NCBI GenBank assembly: GCA_031266415.1
Contig: JAISBB010000005.1
Span: 1-64,000, forward strand
Direction: 5' to 3'
Source of the DNA: Oscillospiraceae bacterium
Lineage (GTDB): Bacteria; Bacillota; Clostridia; Oscillospirales; Ruminococcaceae
Length of the DNA stretch: 64,000 nucleotides
Below, one piece after another: positions 1 to 8,254 of this stretch. The notes under the pieces were generated by a model. The model saw nothing but the letters and a program-made list of their open reading frames with translations, was not told where the DNA came from and searched no databases. The stretch's first letter is position 1; each line of letters starts with the position of its first letter. Both the position numbers and the translations under genes were made by a program.

Positions 1-2
1 AC

Positions 3-164
3 TTCCCTTTCATTATCTTGATTGCGCTCGTTGATATTCGGAAAATGCGCTCGGTAAATTTGGGGATTACAAAACGAATAACTGAGCCCATACGACGCAA
101 CTCCGGGCGTATCATTGAAATGGCTACCCTCATTCTGTCTCTCCGTATTCGGGTGTTTGCATAG
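3..164 (+). other. Open reading frame entering from outside the window (unidentified C-terminal end)
   Basis: The third forward frame is open from the window edge to a TAG at 162-164, about 53 codons, while the other two forward frames close early. The translation starts hydrophobic (FPFIILIALVDI) and then turns basic. I do not recognise it. It could be the tail of a gene lying upstream, a decayed gene, or chance. The stop codon lies inside a 9-base tandem repeat at 160-177. The surrounding first ~500 bases look richer in G+C than most of the window. Confidence 0.25.
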
Positions 165-216
165 TGATCATAGTGATTCGCCCTTCTTTTTATTTTGGAG
201 TTTCAGGCTTCTCGAC

Positions 217-298
217 AATCGGTTATAGTCGGCTTTCAATCAATTATAACCGATTGAAAGCTCGTTATCGGTCTTTTCGGTTATCCGCAGTTTGCGGA
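217..298. repeat. Cluster of overlapping inverted repeats
   Basis: GCTTTCAATC at 232-241 pairs with GATTGAAAGC at 252-261 (10 bp, loop of 10). AATCGGTTAT at 217-226 pairs with ATAACCGATT at 246-255. The two stems share bases and cannot form together. A third hairpin, TCCGCA/TGCGGA, lies at 284-298 with a 3-base loop. There is no clear gene on either side, so the role is unknown; terminator, attenuator or element remnant are all possible. Confidence 0.5.
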
Positions 299-340
299 GA
301 TTTTTGATGATATTTTGAACCATGTAACGATTGCCATTCC

Positions 341-375
341 AAAATGCACCCAGCTCGGTTTGTTGGGTGCGTTTT
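341..375. terminator. Possible bidirectional terminator hairpin
   Basis: GCACCCA at 346-352 pairs with TGGGTGC at 364-370, and the flanking AAAA/TTTT can extend the stem past one T-G pair. The U-run is short in both directions, so its strength as a terminator is uncertain. It lies about 190 bases beyond the tmRNA 3' end. Confidence 0.35.
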
Positions 376-502
376 GAAACTACGACTATGTAACGGCGAT
401 ATGAATGTCATTGAAACCTTTTTCCCACGAACAAGCCGCCGCCGACCGCTGCAAGTTCTGCCATCCACAAAACCCTTGAAACCGAGGCTTTTTACCCCTC
501 CT

Positions 503-532
503 AAACACCAAAGCCCCCGCTTTCGCGAGGGC
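503..532 (-). terminator. Rho-independent terminator of ssrA
   Basis: Read on the minus strand, GCCCTCGC, a GAAA tetraloop and GCGGGGGC form an 8-bp stem (bases 513-532 with one G-T pair), followed by a T-rich stretch (TTTGGTGTTT). It starts about 30 bases downstream of the tmRNA CCA end and fits its terminator. Confidence 0.8.
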
Positions 533-562
533 AGTCATTGTATCAATGACGGTGTCTTAATA

Positions 563-954
563 TGGTGGAGAAGAGGGGAATCGAACCCCTGTCCGAGAAC
601 CTTTGCATATAGACCTCTCCAGGTGCAGTTCGTTTTCTTTATTCTTGCTGCAGTACGCCAACGAACAAAAACACCGCCGCAATATTCCTTAATTCATCGC
701 CAAAGACCAGGAAATTTCTAAGGCAACGTTCACCACAAAGTGACGCCTAGTTCAGGCCGTGGTCTACCCGATTAGACGGATGTCTGCATTTAAGCAGCGA
801 TAGCGCCCTCTCCAGAAAAATCTGCAAAGATTACGTTATGCTCATCTTTTTTACCTTTACTGCCTGCGTTTAAATACGCTTTAGACTTTTTAAGAGGTCA
901 CACTCTACCCGCTATCTATATGCTAAAAATCCCCGTCGAACCCATTGCTTCCCC
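563..954 (-). ncRNA. ssrA: tmRNA (transfer-messenger RNA)
   Basis: This RNA rescues stalled ribosomes together with SmpB. The 5' end GGGGAAG (954 downward) pairs with CTTCTCC before the encoded CCA at 563-565, giving the tRNA-like acceptor stem. The T-arm motif GGTTCGATTCC lies near the 3' end, and GGGTTCGACGGGG near the 5' end is the usual tmRNA signature. The tag frame ends with GCTATCGCTGCTTAA (stop at 790-792). If translation resumes at the GCA at 865-867 or the following GGC, the tag is 24-25 codons, running from AGSKGKK to GEGAIAA. This is longer than the 10-15 of most Firmicutes. The smpB gene lies just upstream on the same strand, and a terminator follows. The exact resume codon is inferred, not proven. 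Confidence 0.95.
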
Positions 955-1200
955 TTATTTAAATCAGAGAAAAAACTTAAAGGGACTTCCATCAACACCG
1001 AAATTTAAAAGCAACCTATCCAAACAATTTTTTCATTTACCACCAGCTCTATTGAACTCTTCCCGCCGTTTGAAAATTTACCACCACCACCCTCTAAATC
1101 TCTTGGCAACTCCTCACCTACTAGCAATTCCGAACCAACAACATTTGTTCTGCAGAACCTACACCAATACAATATTCACATGTTGTCACTCATCAGATTA

Positions 1201-1689
1201 CTAATTTGTGCGATTCCCAAGTTCTTTCACCGCTCGTTCTGCCATCCGCTTGGCTGTTTTTTCTGCAATATCATGACGCTTATCATAAAGTTTTTTGCCC
1301 TTACAGAGCCCAACTGAAACTTTAATTCTAGACCCTTTGAAATAAACTGAAAGCGGGATTGCCGAATAGCTTTTCTGCTTAACTGTGGAAAAAATTTTAA
1401 TAATTTCTTTCCTGTGAACCAATAACTTTTTTGGCCTAAGCGGATCTTTATTAAATATATTGCCACGGTCATATGGAGCTATGTGCATTCCCTTAACAAA
1501 CAATTCACCGTTTTCAATAGCGCACCACGAACCTTTTAAACTTATTCCACCCGCACGGATGCTCTTCACTTCCGTTCCAAACAACTCAACCCCAGCTTCA
1601 TATTTCTCTTCAACAAAATAATCATGAAACGCCTTCTTGTTGTTCGCAATAACCTTCGTTGACTTGTTCACCACCGGCCTCCTTCCCAT
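1201..1689 (-). CDS. smpB: SsrA-binding protein SmpB
   Basis: SmpB is the 162-residue protein partner of tmRNA, binding its tRNA-like domain and filling the decoding site of stalled ribosomes. The family signatures are present: VIANNKKAFHDYF near residue 14, the GTEVKSIRAG stretch near residue 39, and a basic C-terminal tail beginning KKLYDKR near residue 132 that becomes helical in the ribosome. Its length is normal. The ATG follows AGAGAGG closely. It sits 9 bases after ruvX, and the tmRNA gene follows 246 bases downstream, so protein and RNA partners are adjacent. Confidence 0.97.
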   Translation of the reverse strand: MGRRPVVNKSTKVIANNKKAFHDYFVEEKYEAGVELFGTEVKSIRAGGISLKGSWCAIENGELFVKGMHIAPYDRGNIFNKDPLRPKKLLVHRKEIIKIFSTVKQKSYSAIPLSVYFKGSRIKVSVGLCKGKKLYDKRHDIAEKTAKRMAERAVKELGNRTN

Positions 1690-1698
1690 TAACCTCTC

Positions 1699-2130
1699 TT
1701 AGCCCTCGGAATTAGCCTGATTTTTTCGAAATTCCAAATAACTTTCAAGAATTAAAACAGCAGTAACAACATCAACCAATTTTTTCCGTTTCTTACCGCA
1801 TTTGTCATTTGAGGTTAGCAATCGGTTCGCCAATACCGTAGTTAACCGCTCATCCCACAAAACCACCGGCAACCCGCTTGCATCCTTTAGCAATTTGGCA
1901 AAGGAAGTTGATTTTTGTGCCCGTACACCATCCATGCTGTTTAAATGTTTAGGGATACCCAAAACCAAAAGTTCAGCTGTGTTTTCTTTCACCAGTATTA
2001 CAATTTCTGTAAGTAACATTTTAAGATCAGGTTGATAAATGGTACAAAGCGGTACCGCCAACATTTCCAACTTATCGCAAATAGCAACACCGGTTCTAAC
2101 ATCACCAAGATCAATAGCCATGATCTTCAC
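1699..2130 (-). CDS. ruvX: YqgF/RuvX family RNase H-fold nuclease
   Basis: This 143-residue protein belongs to the YqgF/RuvX family, implicated in Holliday-junction resolution and pre-16S rRNA 5'-end processing. It opens with the catalytic strand MAIDLGDVRTGVA, where Asp is a metal ligand, and has the later acidic motif LWDERLTT near residue 92. The GTG start overlaps the end of lysS by four bases (GTGA), so the two are translationally coupled. Confidence 0.92.
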   Translation of the reverse strand: MKIMAIDLGDVRTGVAICDKLEMLAVPLCTIYQPDLKMLLTEIVILVKENTAELLVLGIPKHLNSMDGVRAQKSTSFAKLLKDASGLPVVLWDERLTTVLANRLLTSNDKCGKKRKKLVDVVTAVLILESYLEFRKNQANSEG

Positions 2131-3647
2131 AAATGGCCACCTAGCGGCTTCATTGTAGGGAACAACAACACATCACGAATTGATTCCGCCCCTGTGAGCA
2201 ACATCACTAACCGATCTATTCCAATACCAAGACCTCCAGTTGGTGGCAACCCATATTCCAAAGCTGTTACAAAATCCTCATCTGCGGGGTTTGCTTCTAA
2301 ATCGCCCTGTTGCCTTAATTTAGCTTGCTCAGCGAATCGTTCCGCTTGGTCTATTGGGTCATTAAGTTCAGAAAAGGCATTGGCATGTTCCCGCCCAACA
2401 ATAAAAAGTTCGAATCGTTCTGTAAAATCTGGGTCTTGTGGGCATCTTTTGGCAAACGGTGAAATCTCTACAGGGTGTTGCGTAACGAAGGTAGGCATCA
2501 CCAAATTCTTTTCCACATATTCTTCAAAAAATAAGCTTAAAATGTCGCCTTTTTTAGAGTACTCTGTATATCGAACTCCATGTTCATCTGCAATCCGTTT
2601 TGCATCTTCAAGTGTTTTTATTTCGTTGAAGTCAACGCTGGCGTATTTTTTGACAGCATTTTTCATCGAAATTCGTTCAAAGGGTTTAGAAAAATCGATT
2701 GTAATACCATTATAAACTATTTGAAATGTCCCTAAACCATCAAGGGCTACGGCTTTAATTAATTCTTCTGTAAGATTCATAATCCCTTCGTAATCCGTAT
2801 ACGCTTCATAAAGCTCAATCATTGTAAATTCCGGATTGTGTTTAATGGAAATACCTTCATTCCTAAAAATCCGCCCAAGTTCATAAACTTTATTAAATCC
2901 GCCAACAATAAGTCTTTTTAAATACAATTCTGGTGCAATCCGCAAGTACATTTTAAGATCCAACGCATTGTGATGTGTAACAAAAGGTCTGGCAGCAGCC
3001 CCCCCGGCAAGAGTTTGAAGAATCGGCGTTTCAACCTCTAAAAAACCTTTGGCATCTAAAAATTTCCGAATTGCATGAATTATTTTAGAACGGACCACAA
3101 ACGTATTTTTTACTGCTGGGTTCATAATTAAATCTAAGTACCGTTGGCGATACCTAAGGTCAATATCTTTTATTCCGTGGAATTTTTCTGGCAGTGGCCG
3201 CAATGACTTTGAAAGTAATGTGCAAAACACAACTTTAACCGAAATCTCTCCACGTTTGGTTTTAAAAATCTCGCCTTTCACCCCAATAATGTCACCAATA
3301 TCCCACTTTGCAAATGAATTATATATTTCTTCGCCTATATTATCGAGTTTAAAATACAATTGAATTTTGGTACCATCATCAGACAAATCAAGAAATGACG
3401 CTTTCCCCATATCTCGCCACGAAACTATTCTGCCAACCAAACTAACTTCTTTATTTTCAAACAATTCAAAATTTTCAAGAACCTCAAAAGCAGAAACTGT
3501 TCTGTGAAATTTAGTAATTAAAAATGGGTCCTTACCTGTTTCCTTTAATTCTTTTAATTTTTCTTTTCTTATTGTATAAAGTGCAGAATTACTTTGCTCT
3601 AAATCTAAATTCGAAAGATTTTCAGAATCTGTTTCATTGCTGACCAA
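2127..3647 (-). CDS. lysS: Lysyl-tRNA synthetase, class II
   Basis: It charges tRNA-Lys. The protein has an N-terminal OB-fold anticodon-binding domain (about residues 55-165; VSLVGRIVSWRDMGKASF) followed by the class II catalytic domain. Motif 2 (FRNEGI then KHNPEFTMIE) lies near residue 258, and motif 3 (GLGIGIDRLVMLL) near the C-terminus. About 506 residues is the usual size. I chose the TTG at 3645-3647 because GGGAGG lies about 8 bases upstream; an in-frame TTG two codons earlier is too close to that site. There is no T-box leader. Confidence 0.96.
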   Translation of the reverse strand: MVSNETDSENLSNLDLEQSNSALYTIRKEKLKELKETGKDPFLITKFHRTVSAFEVLENFELFENKEVSLVGRIVSWRDMGKASFLDLSDDGTKIQLYFKLDNIGEEIYNSFAKWDIGDIIGVKGEIFKTKRGEISVKVVFCTLLSKSLRPLPEKFHGIKDIDLRYRQRYLDLIMNPAVKNTFVVRSKIIHAIRKFLDAKGFLEVETPILQTLAGGAAARPFVTHHNALDLKMYLRIAPELYLKRLIVGGFNKVYELGRIFRNEGISIKHNPEFTMIELYEAYTDYEGIMNLTEELIKAVALDGLGTFQIVYNGITIDFSKPFERISMKNAVKKYASVDFNEIKTLEDAKRIADEHGVRYTEYSKKGDILSLFFEEYVEKNLVMPTFVTQHPVEISPFAKRCPQDPDFTERFELFIVGREHANAFSELNDPIDQAERFAEQAKLRQQGDLEANPADEDFVTALEYGLPPTGGLGIGIDRLVMLLTGAESIRDVLLFPTMKPLGGHL

Positions 3648-3686
3648 ACACAAACCCTCCCCACTTTTCTTTTCTTTAATTTCAAA

Positions 3687-4388
3687 TCAAATTGCTGTTA
3701 TCAACAACGGTGCAAAATTCAAATTATCTGCGGAAATTAATCGAAACAGTATATCATCATAAACACCGTTAAATGCAGTATCAATAGCATCTCCATGCAA
3801 ATGCCCATAATAGCAGGCCGTTATTATGGACTTGTATTTGTGTAATACATTTAAAATATCATTTCCATGCTCTTTTCCAAGTGGTGGATAGTGCAAAAAA
3901 ACTATCAATTCGTTTGCACCCAATTCAAGCCCCGCTTTTATTGAAGTTTCTAGCCGCAAAGATTCTCTTCTTATGATTTTTTGGTCGCCTTCTGTTGCCA
4001 TAGGCCCACAAATCCAACCTTTGGTGCCACAAATCCCAATTTCACCAAATAAGAATGCATTGTTTCTCAATAAATCAAGTGAATTTAAACCATAATCACT
4101 CCAAAAGGCTTTGTTTTTCTTAATACTCGCCCACCAATAGTCGTGATTCCCTTTCATAATCAGTTTTTTACCTGGTAGTGCGTGAATAAATTGGAAATCT
4201 TGCAAACACTCAGCAAAATTCATTCCCCAAGAGGTATCTCCAGCAAGAACAACCCAATCTTGTTTTTTAATGTCCATTCGCCAATTTTTTTCAAGCTTCT
4301 CTTCATAGTTCTTCCACCCGGGGAAAAGATCCATTTTTTTTTCAACGGCAAAAGAAAGATGTAAATCTCCAATTGCAAATAGTCTCAC
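3687..4388 (-). CDS. Metallophosphoesterase (predicted phosphohydrolase)
   Basis: A 233-residue calcineurin-like phosphoesterase with all metal-binding blocks: GDLHLS at residues 7-12, GDTSWG near 51, GNHDYWW near 81, LHYPP near 165 and GHLHGDA near 195. It resembles the small COG1768-type phosphohydrolases of Clostridia. The substrate is not known. It starts with GTG after GGAGAGGTGG. It lies between an exported protein gene and lysS, with 39 bases to the latter. Confidence 0.85.
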   Translation of the reverse strand: MRLFAIGDLHLSFAVEKKMDLFPGWKNYEEKLEKNWRMDIKKQDWVVLAGDTSWGMNFAECLQDFQFIHALPGKKLIMKGNHDYWWASIKKNKAFWSDYGLNSLDLLRNNAFLFGEIGICGTKGWICGPMATEGDQKIIRRESLRLETSIKAGLELGANELIVFLHYPPLGKEHGNDILNVLHKYKSIITACYYGHLHGDAIDTAFNGVYDDILFRLISADNLNFAPLLITAI

Positions 4389-4543
4389 GCAACCACCTCT
4401 CCAAAAACAACCTGCTTACACTCATTTTCCCACGCCGTCGGTCAATCTGCAAAACTGGCAATTAATTTCACAACCTCTATTATTTTCAGCAAAACAATTA
4501 TCACAGCTTCAAATCTCTGGCACAGAAAATTCAGCAGGCACTT

Positions 4544-5722
4544 CTATGTTTTCGCCGTTGTTTTCGCCGTTGTTTTCGCCGTTGTCGCTAAAGGTTGCCA
4601 ATTACTACTCGGTATTTCCTTTGTGGTCACCAGCAGAATCAAGTTTGAAGGAGTTTCGTCGGCACCCGGGAATTTGAGTGTTAGTGTGCCATTCGCATCA
4701 ATTTTCCCCTCAGGACCTTTCCCTTTGATAATACCTCTCAGCGAACCAGAGTTTTGATTTTTCTCACATTCCGCAGAGTCGAACCAATAAGTCCAAATTT
4801 TGGTGTTATCCTTAAACTTTTCTGCCTCTCCTTCCGGCAAACCATCTGTTGGACTAAAAGTGATATTCCAATCACCAGCAGGAATTGCAAGAAATTGAAG
4901 TAAGCAAGCTCCCATGTCTTCGCCCAAATCCGAAATCTTGTCTAACATTATTTCATTTTCGAAAAAATTAACACCTAATACTGCGGCTTGTTGTGTTGGC
5001 AAAATTTCAGTAATATTAAATACTATGCCATTTCGAAACGTTATTTCTAATTTACGGTAGCGGCGGCGCAAAGCAATAATCCCCGAACGAACCAGCGAAA
5101 TACTGTTCACGCGGTCGACTTTAAATTCATCGGAACCGTTAAGATAAACGGCATCCGCATCAATTTTTTGCGGTGCTGGAACAATCGCGTGAATAAAAAA
5201 TTCTATATCATCACCACTAGGTTTGTGCAAAATTGTAACAGTAATATTATGTTCTGATTGCGCCTGAGGAATCTGTTCGCGACCTTTCAGCACAACAACC
5301 CACGCACCATTTCGGTAACCGCAAACACCGCTTAAATAAGCAGTCCGTACCTCAATTGCTGCTCTTTTCCCCTTGGTTGTTGCTATTGACGTTTTAATAG
5401 TAAAATCTTCTTTTCGCAATCCCTCAGGTTGCCTTACTTTTCCCCCCCCATTACCAAAAACAGTACCTTCTCCTGTGCCGCCAAACACAAAATACATTGG
5501 CACATTACCATCGAGGTAAATTGTAATTTCATGGCCATCAGTGCTGACCTCAGAAACAGGAGTCGCACCACGAAGTTGCTTGGCAACCCCTTTATCCACA
5601 AGTGCAATCTTAGCGGTCGGAAGTGGGGTATCTGCGTCCGCAGCACAAATCAGCGGGGAACACAACAGAAGTAAAAGAACAAAAAAACTTAAAAAAACAG
5701 CTTCAAATTTGCGAAATTTCAT
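4544..5722 (-). CDS. Exported protein of unknown function with TTAK repeats at the C-terminus
   Basis: I do not recognise this 392-residue protein. It begins MKFRKFEAVFLSF, followed by a Leu-rich core and a likely signal-peptidase site near ICAADA, so it is probably secreted. The mature part looks beta-rich, with many short hydrophobic strands and no obvious catalytic motif. It ends in three TTAK-like repeats coded by three perfect 12-base units (4547-4582), and the TAG stop follows immediately. The ATG at 5720-5722 was chosen over an upstream TTG because GGGAGG precedes it by about nine bases and the signal peptide starts there. It has its own promoter (5788-5816). The neighbouring larger surface protein suggests an envelope role. 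Confidence 0.75.
   Translation of the reverse strand: MKFRKFEAVFLSFFVLLLLLCSPLICAADADTPLPTAKIALVDKGVAKQLRGATPVSEVSTDGHEITIYLDGNVPMYFVFGGTGEGTVFGNGGGKVRQPEGLRKEDFTIKTSIATTKGKRAAIEVRTAYLSGVCGYRNGAWVVVLKGREQIPQAQSEHNITVTILHKPSGDDIEFFIHAIVPAPQKIDADAVYLNGSDEFKVDRVNSISLVRSGIIALRRRYRKLEITFRNGIVFNITEILPTQQAAVLGVNFFENEIMLDKISDLGEDMGACLLQFLAIPAGDWNITFSPTDGLPEGEAEKFKDNTKIWTYWFDSAECEKNQNSGSLRGIIKGKGPEGKIDANGTLTLKFPGADETPSNLILLVTTKEIPSSNWQPLATTAKTTAKTTAKT
4547..4582. repeat. 12-bp tandem repeat, three perfect copies
   Basis: The unit TGTTTTCGCCGT (plus strand) occurs three times head to tail at 4547, 4559 and 4571. It encodes TTAK units at the C-terminus of the exported protein. Copy changes would lengthen or shorten the tail in frame without moving the stop. 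Confidence 0.9.
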
Positions 5723-5787
5723 GAAAGAAAAACCTCCCAAAACAAATAATTCAGTGAATTGCAAAAAATAAAAAAACAGCCACCGCT

Positions 5788-5816
5788 ATTTTACCACAAT
5801 GCTCATCAAACAGCAA
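5788..5816 (-). promoter_or_regulatory. Sigma-A type promoter of the 392-residue exported protein gene
   Basis: On the minus strand TTGCTG and TAAAAT are separated by exactly 17 bases, with the -10 ending 65 bases before the ATG at 5722. It lies downstream of the terminator of the preceding surface protein gene, so this gene appears to be transcribed separately. Confidence 0.6.
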
Positions 5817-5867
5817 CAAAGCAATCCTCTTTTTCATTGCCTTTTTTGACTGATTTTTTGCAATTTG

Positions 5868-5900
5868 TCAAAAAAAGCGAGCCACAGAAGTGGCTCGCTT
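5868..5900 (-). terminator. Rho-independent terminator of the surface protein gene
   Basis: AAGCGAGCCAC at 5875-5885 and GTGGCTCGCTT at 5890-5900 form a perfect 11-bp stem with a 4-base loop. On the minus strand it is followed by a run of T. It lies 65 bases past the stop codon of the large surface protein gene. Confidence 0.9.
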
Positions 5901-5964
5901 CTGGATTCCGTCGCTTTGTGTTGTGCAACATAATCCAACAAAAATTGCCTGTGTTCGTTTTTTA

Positions 5965-8187
5965 TTACTTGTTTCGTTTTCTGGAAATTCCGAAAGAAGC
6001 AAGCCCAAGCAACGCAATTCCAAGAACGCCGGCAGAAACATTTGCAACAGCACCGCCAGCTGGAAGGGATTTCTTTGTGTCCACAACAACCTCTGTGGCT
6101 TCAGTAGGTGCTGCGATAGGGGCTTCTGTTTCCGCGGTGGCAGGCCCCACGTTGCCAGCCCCAGCACCTGCTCCTTCCACTCCACCACCCGGTAAAACTT
6201 CACCAACAGGTGCCTCATCGACCAAACCATCAGTAGCATCAAACAAATCATCGTCAGGAGCGACAACATCACCGGCGGTCGTATCAGCATCCTTTCCAGC
6301 AGCAGCCGTTTCTGCGTCTGCTTCGTCAGATGCAGGAAGCGGATTCTTTTCTAAAAACTTTTTGGAAACAACAGCTACAACACCGCCAGCTTCAACACCA
6401 CTCGGCAGAGTCACTGTCATGTCGTCGCCATTTTGTTTTGTGCCTAATGCTTCTGCAACTTTTGCCTCATCCTCTGGGTCATCTGCCGCGGATACTGCAG
6501 TTGATTTTTTTGCTGCCAACCATGTGTCGAGGGTATCCTGGCTGTCGAACCAAACTGCGGTATACTCTTTCACACTGTAAGCGGGAACCGTAACTGTTTT
6601 TGCGACATCCATAGTGGAACCACTGACCACAGCAACAGAACTTCCGTCGGCAGCCGACGCGTCGTCAAGAGCAAAGTCAATTTTCTTGCCAATTGCGGCA
6701 CCTTTTGGGAAATTTACAAGAACAGTCTTGCCATTCGGCAATCCAATAGACAAATCTCCACCGGTTTTCGAAAACTCTTTAGCTGTGTCAGAAGCAATCG
6801 GTGAACCCGTTGGAATGGTTCCATCAGTGATATCATCAGCGCCATCGCTTTTGTCTAGAGAACCATCAACATCAACAACAAACTTTTTGCCACCGGCTTG
6901 GACAGTCACCTTACCTGTGAAACTTCCGGATTTCCCCTGTTCCTGCAACCGCAAAACAACAGCTAATGCGTCAACAGAGATAGTTCCGTCATCGCTTAAA
7001 TTAATTTTTCTTGTTTCCAGTTTTGGAATTACAGTGGCCCCCGATTTCCTAGTGTAAGTTACAGAAATCGAACTCGTATCTGTTGCGTCAAAATCTTTTG
7101 ACAGATTTTTAAACGCATTCACATAAGTCGGTGTTGCCGGCGTCCCAGCGCCTCTTACGGCCTTCTCTATGCTGTTTTTCGCAAGCAAAAAAATCATAGG
7201 GCACAAGTAGCGGTTTAACGTGGCCCCCGAAGTACCAGCACCGGCGGAACCGCCACCGCCATTTGTCAGGAACAGAGTGGGGTCCGTTGGCTCGGCCCCC
7301 TTTACCAAGAGGTTGGTTGCGTGTAGTCCGCCGATGGCGTACGTGTTCCCGGCCGGGGCCTGAACGTCATTTGCTCCGTCCGGTCCTATGTCTGTCGGCA
7401 GCAGCACAGTGGGGTTGCCGAAATATGGCAAGCCGGCGGTGGCGGCGCCAATGGGGGCAGCGGAGACGCCGCACACAACGCCGCCCCTGATGACTGCGAA
7501 GTCGTCCCTTCCAAAAGCGCAAGAAGGAGCGACCCACCAAAAGTTGTTAGCTCCCCCGTTAGAACCGGCCATGGCCAAGAACAGCGCGGCATTGGCTCGA
7601 CCAAACGCATATAAATTGGAGCCCGCGGCGATGTATTTTGATCGATCGCCCGTTATTTCCCCCCACCCGGCGGTCGGCAGCCAGGCGCCAGCCGCAAGGC
7701 CAGCGGGGCGTCCGGCTGCGAACTGTGACAATTTTGTGTTTAATGCGTTTTCAATTTCGATGAAACGATCCACAACCAACAAACAGGTTGCATGCGAATA
7801 ACCAGTTCGAATAGATTCTAATTCGGCCAAAACACCAAGGGCCGTTTTCGCAGCATCTGTTGGAGCCGCCTCAGACAGCGCGTTAACTTTTGTTAAAAGA
7901 TCAGCCAAACGTTTCTTCAACGCAACTGCATCTTCCGCAGATGGCGTTCCAACGTTTTCAAGTTCGCGGTTATAAAAAAGAGCAAATGCACCCTCGTTCA
8001 AACCTTTAACAGTGCGAGCAACAAAAGATTCGCCACTAAAAGAAAGAACCGGTTTCCCATTTTTTTCACCAATTGGCAAACAATTCGCTTCGCTAATATT
8101 CGCTTTCACAGTTGCCGCTGAGCCAACACTAACCCAACTTGCGAGAACGGCCACAGCCAAAAGGTTTCCTAACAATTTTTTCTTCAT
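5965..8187 (-). CDS. Large surface protein with C-terminal membrane/wall anchor
   Basis: This 740-residue protein has a signal peptide (MKKKLLGNLLAVAVLASW, cleavage near GSAA) and ends with the pattern LPAGG, a hydrophobic stretch and RKRNK. That is the layout of a sortase signal, although the classical Thr of LPxTG is replaced by Gly, so simple membrane anchoring is also possible. The middle holds beta-type segments; residues about 600-700 are acidic and Ala/Pro-rich, a likely wall-spanning linker. Residues about 150-349 are encoded by a sharply GC-rich block (see findings). No enzyme motif was recognised. The ATG follows GGAGGT. It has a clear promoter and terminator and forms a single-gene unit. 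Confidence 0.8.
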   Translation of the reverse strand: MKKKLLGNLLAVAVLASWVSVGSAATVKANISEANCLPIGEKNGKPVLSFSGESFVARTVKGLNEGAFALFYNRELENVGTPSAEDAVALKKRLADLLTKVNALSEAAPTDAAKTALGVLAELESIRTGYSHATCLLVVDRFIEIENALNTKLSQFAAGRPAGLAAGAWLPTAGWGEITGDRSKYIAAGSNLYAFGRANAALFLAMAGSNGGANNFWWVAPSCAFGRDDFAVIRGGVVCGVSAAPIGAATAGLPYFGNPTVLLPTDIGPDGANDVQAPAGNTYAIGGLHATNLLVKGAEPTDPTLFLTNGGGGSAGAGTSGATLNRYLCPMIFLLAKNSIEKAVRGAGTPATPTYVNAFKNLSKDFDATDTSSISVTYTRKSGATVIPKLETRKINLSDDGTISVDALAVVLRLQEQGKSGSFTGKVTVQAGGKKFVVDVDGSLDKSDGADDITDGTIPTGSPIASDTAKEFSKTGGDLSIGLPNGKTVLVNFPKGAAIGKKIDFALDDASAADGSSVAVVSGSTMDVAKTVTVPAYSVKEYTAVWFDSQDTLDTWLAAKKSTAVSAADDPEDEAKVAEALGTKQNGDDMTVTLPSGVEAGGVVAVVSKKFLEKNPLPASDEADAETAAAGKDADTTAGDVVAPDDDLFDATDGLVDEAPVGEVLPGGGVEGAGAGAGNVGPATAETEAPIAAPTEATEVVVDTKKSLPAGGAVANVSAGVLGIALLGLASFGISRKRNK
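7140..7740. other. GC-rich module inside the surface protein gene
   Basis: Counting bases line by line, 7201-7740 is about 63% G+C (340 of 540), while 7021-7140 and 7741-7800 are about 38-40%. The change at both edges is abrupt. The module encodes about 200 residues rich in Gly, Ala and aromatic residues (for example NNFWWVAPSCAFG). It keeps the reading frame, which fits replacement of one domain by a foreign or differently evolving one. Confidence 0.8.
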
Positions 8188-8216
8188 AACAAAATACCTC
8201 CAAATAAATACAAAAT

Positions 8217-8241
8217 TCACGTCTTTGATGATAAATCCACC
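8217..8241 (-). promoter_or_regulatory. Leader hairpin element, copy 1 (surface protein gene)
   Basis: On the minus strand GGTG, a 7-base loop (GATTTAT), CATC and then AAAGACGTGA lie about 7 bases after the predicted transcription start. The same arrangement occurs at 21455-21480, where the stem is GGTG/CACC. The difference preserves pairing (G-U versus G-C). Confidence 0.6.
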
Positions 8242-8254
8242 ACAACGTACCATT

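Noticed and set aside
265-468. 67-codon frame on the minus strand near the window start
   Set aside because: It spans hairpins and has no recognisable family or ribosome binding site.
3640-3690. T-box leader before lysS
   Set aside because: Only about 40 bases separate lysS from the upstream gene, and the conserved T-box sequence is absent.
5965-8187. Diversity-generating retroelement target in the surface protein
   Set aside because: No reverse transcriptase, template repeat or adenine-biased variable region is seen; the GC-rich block is a different signal.
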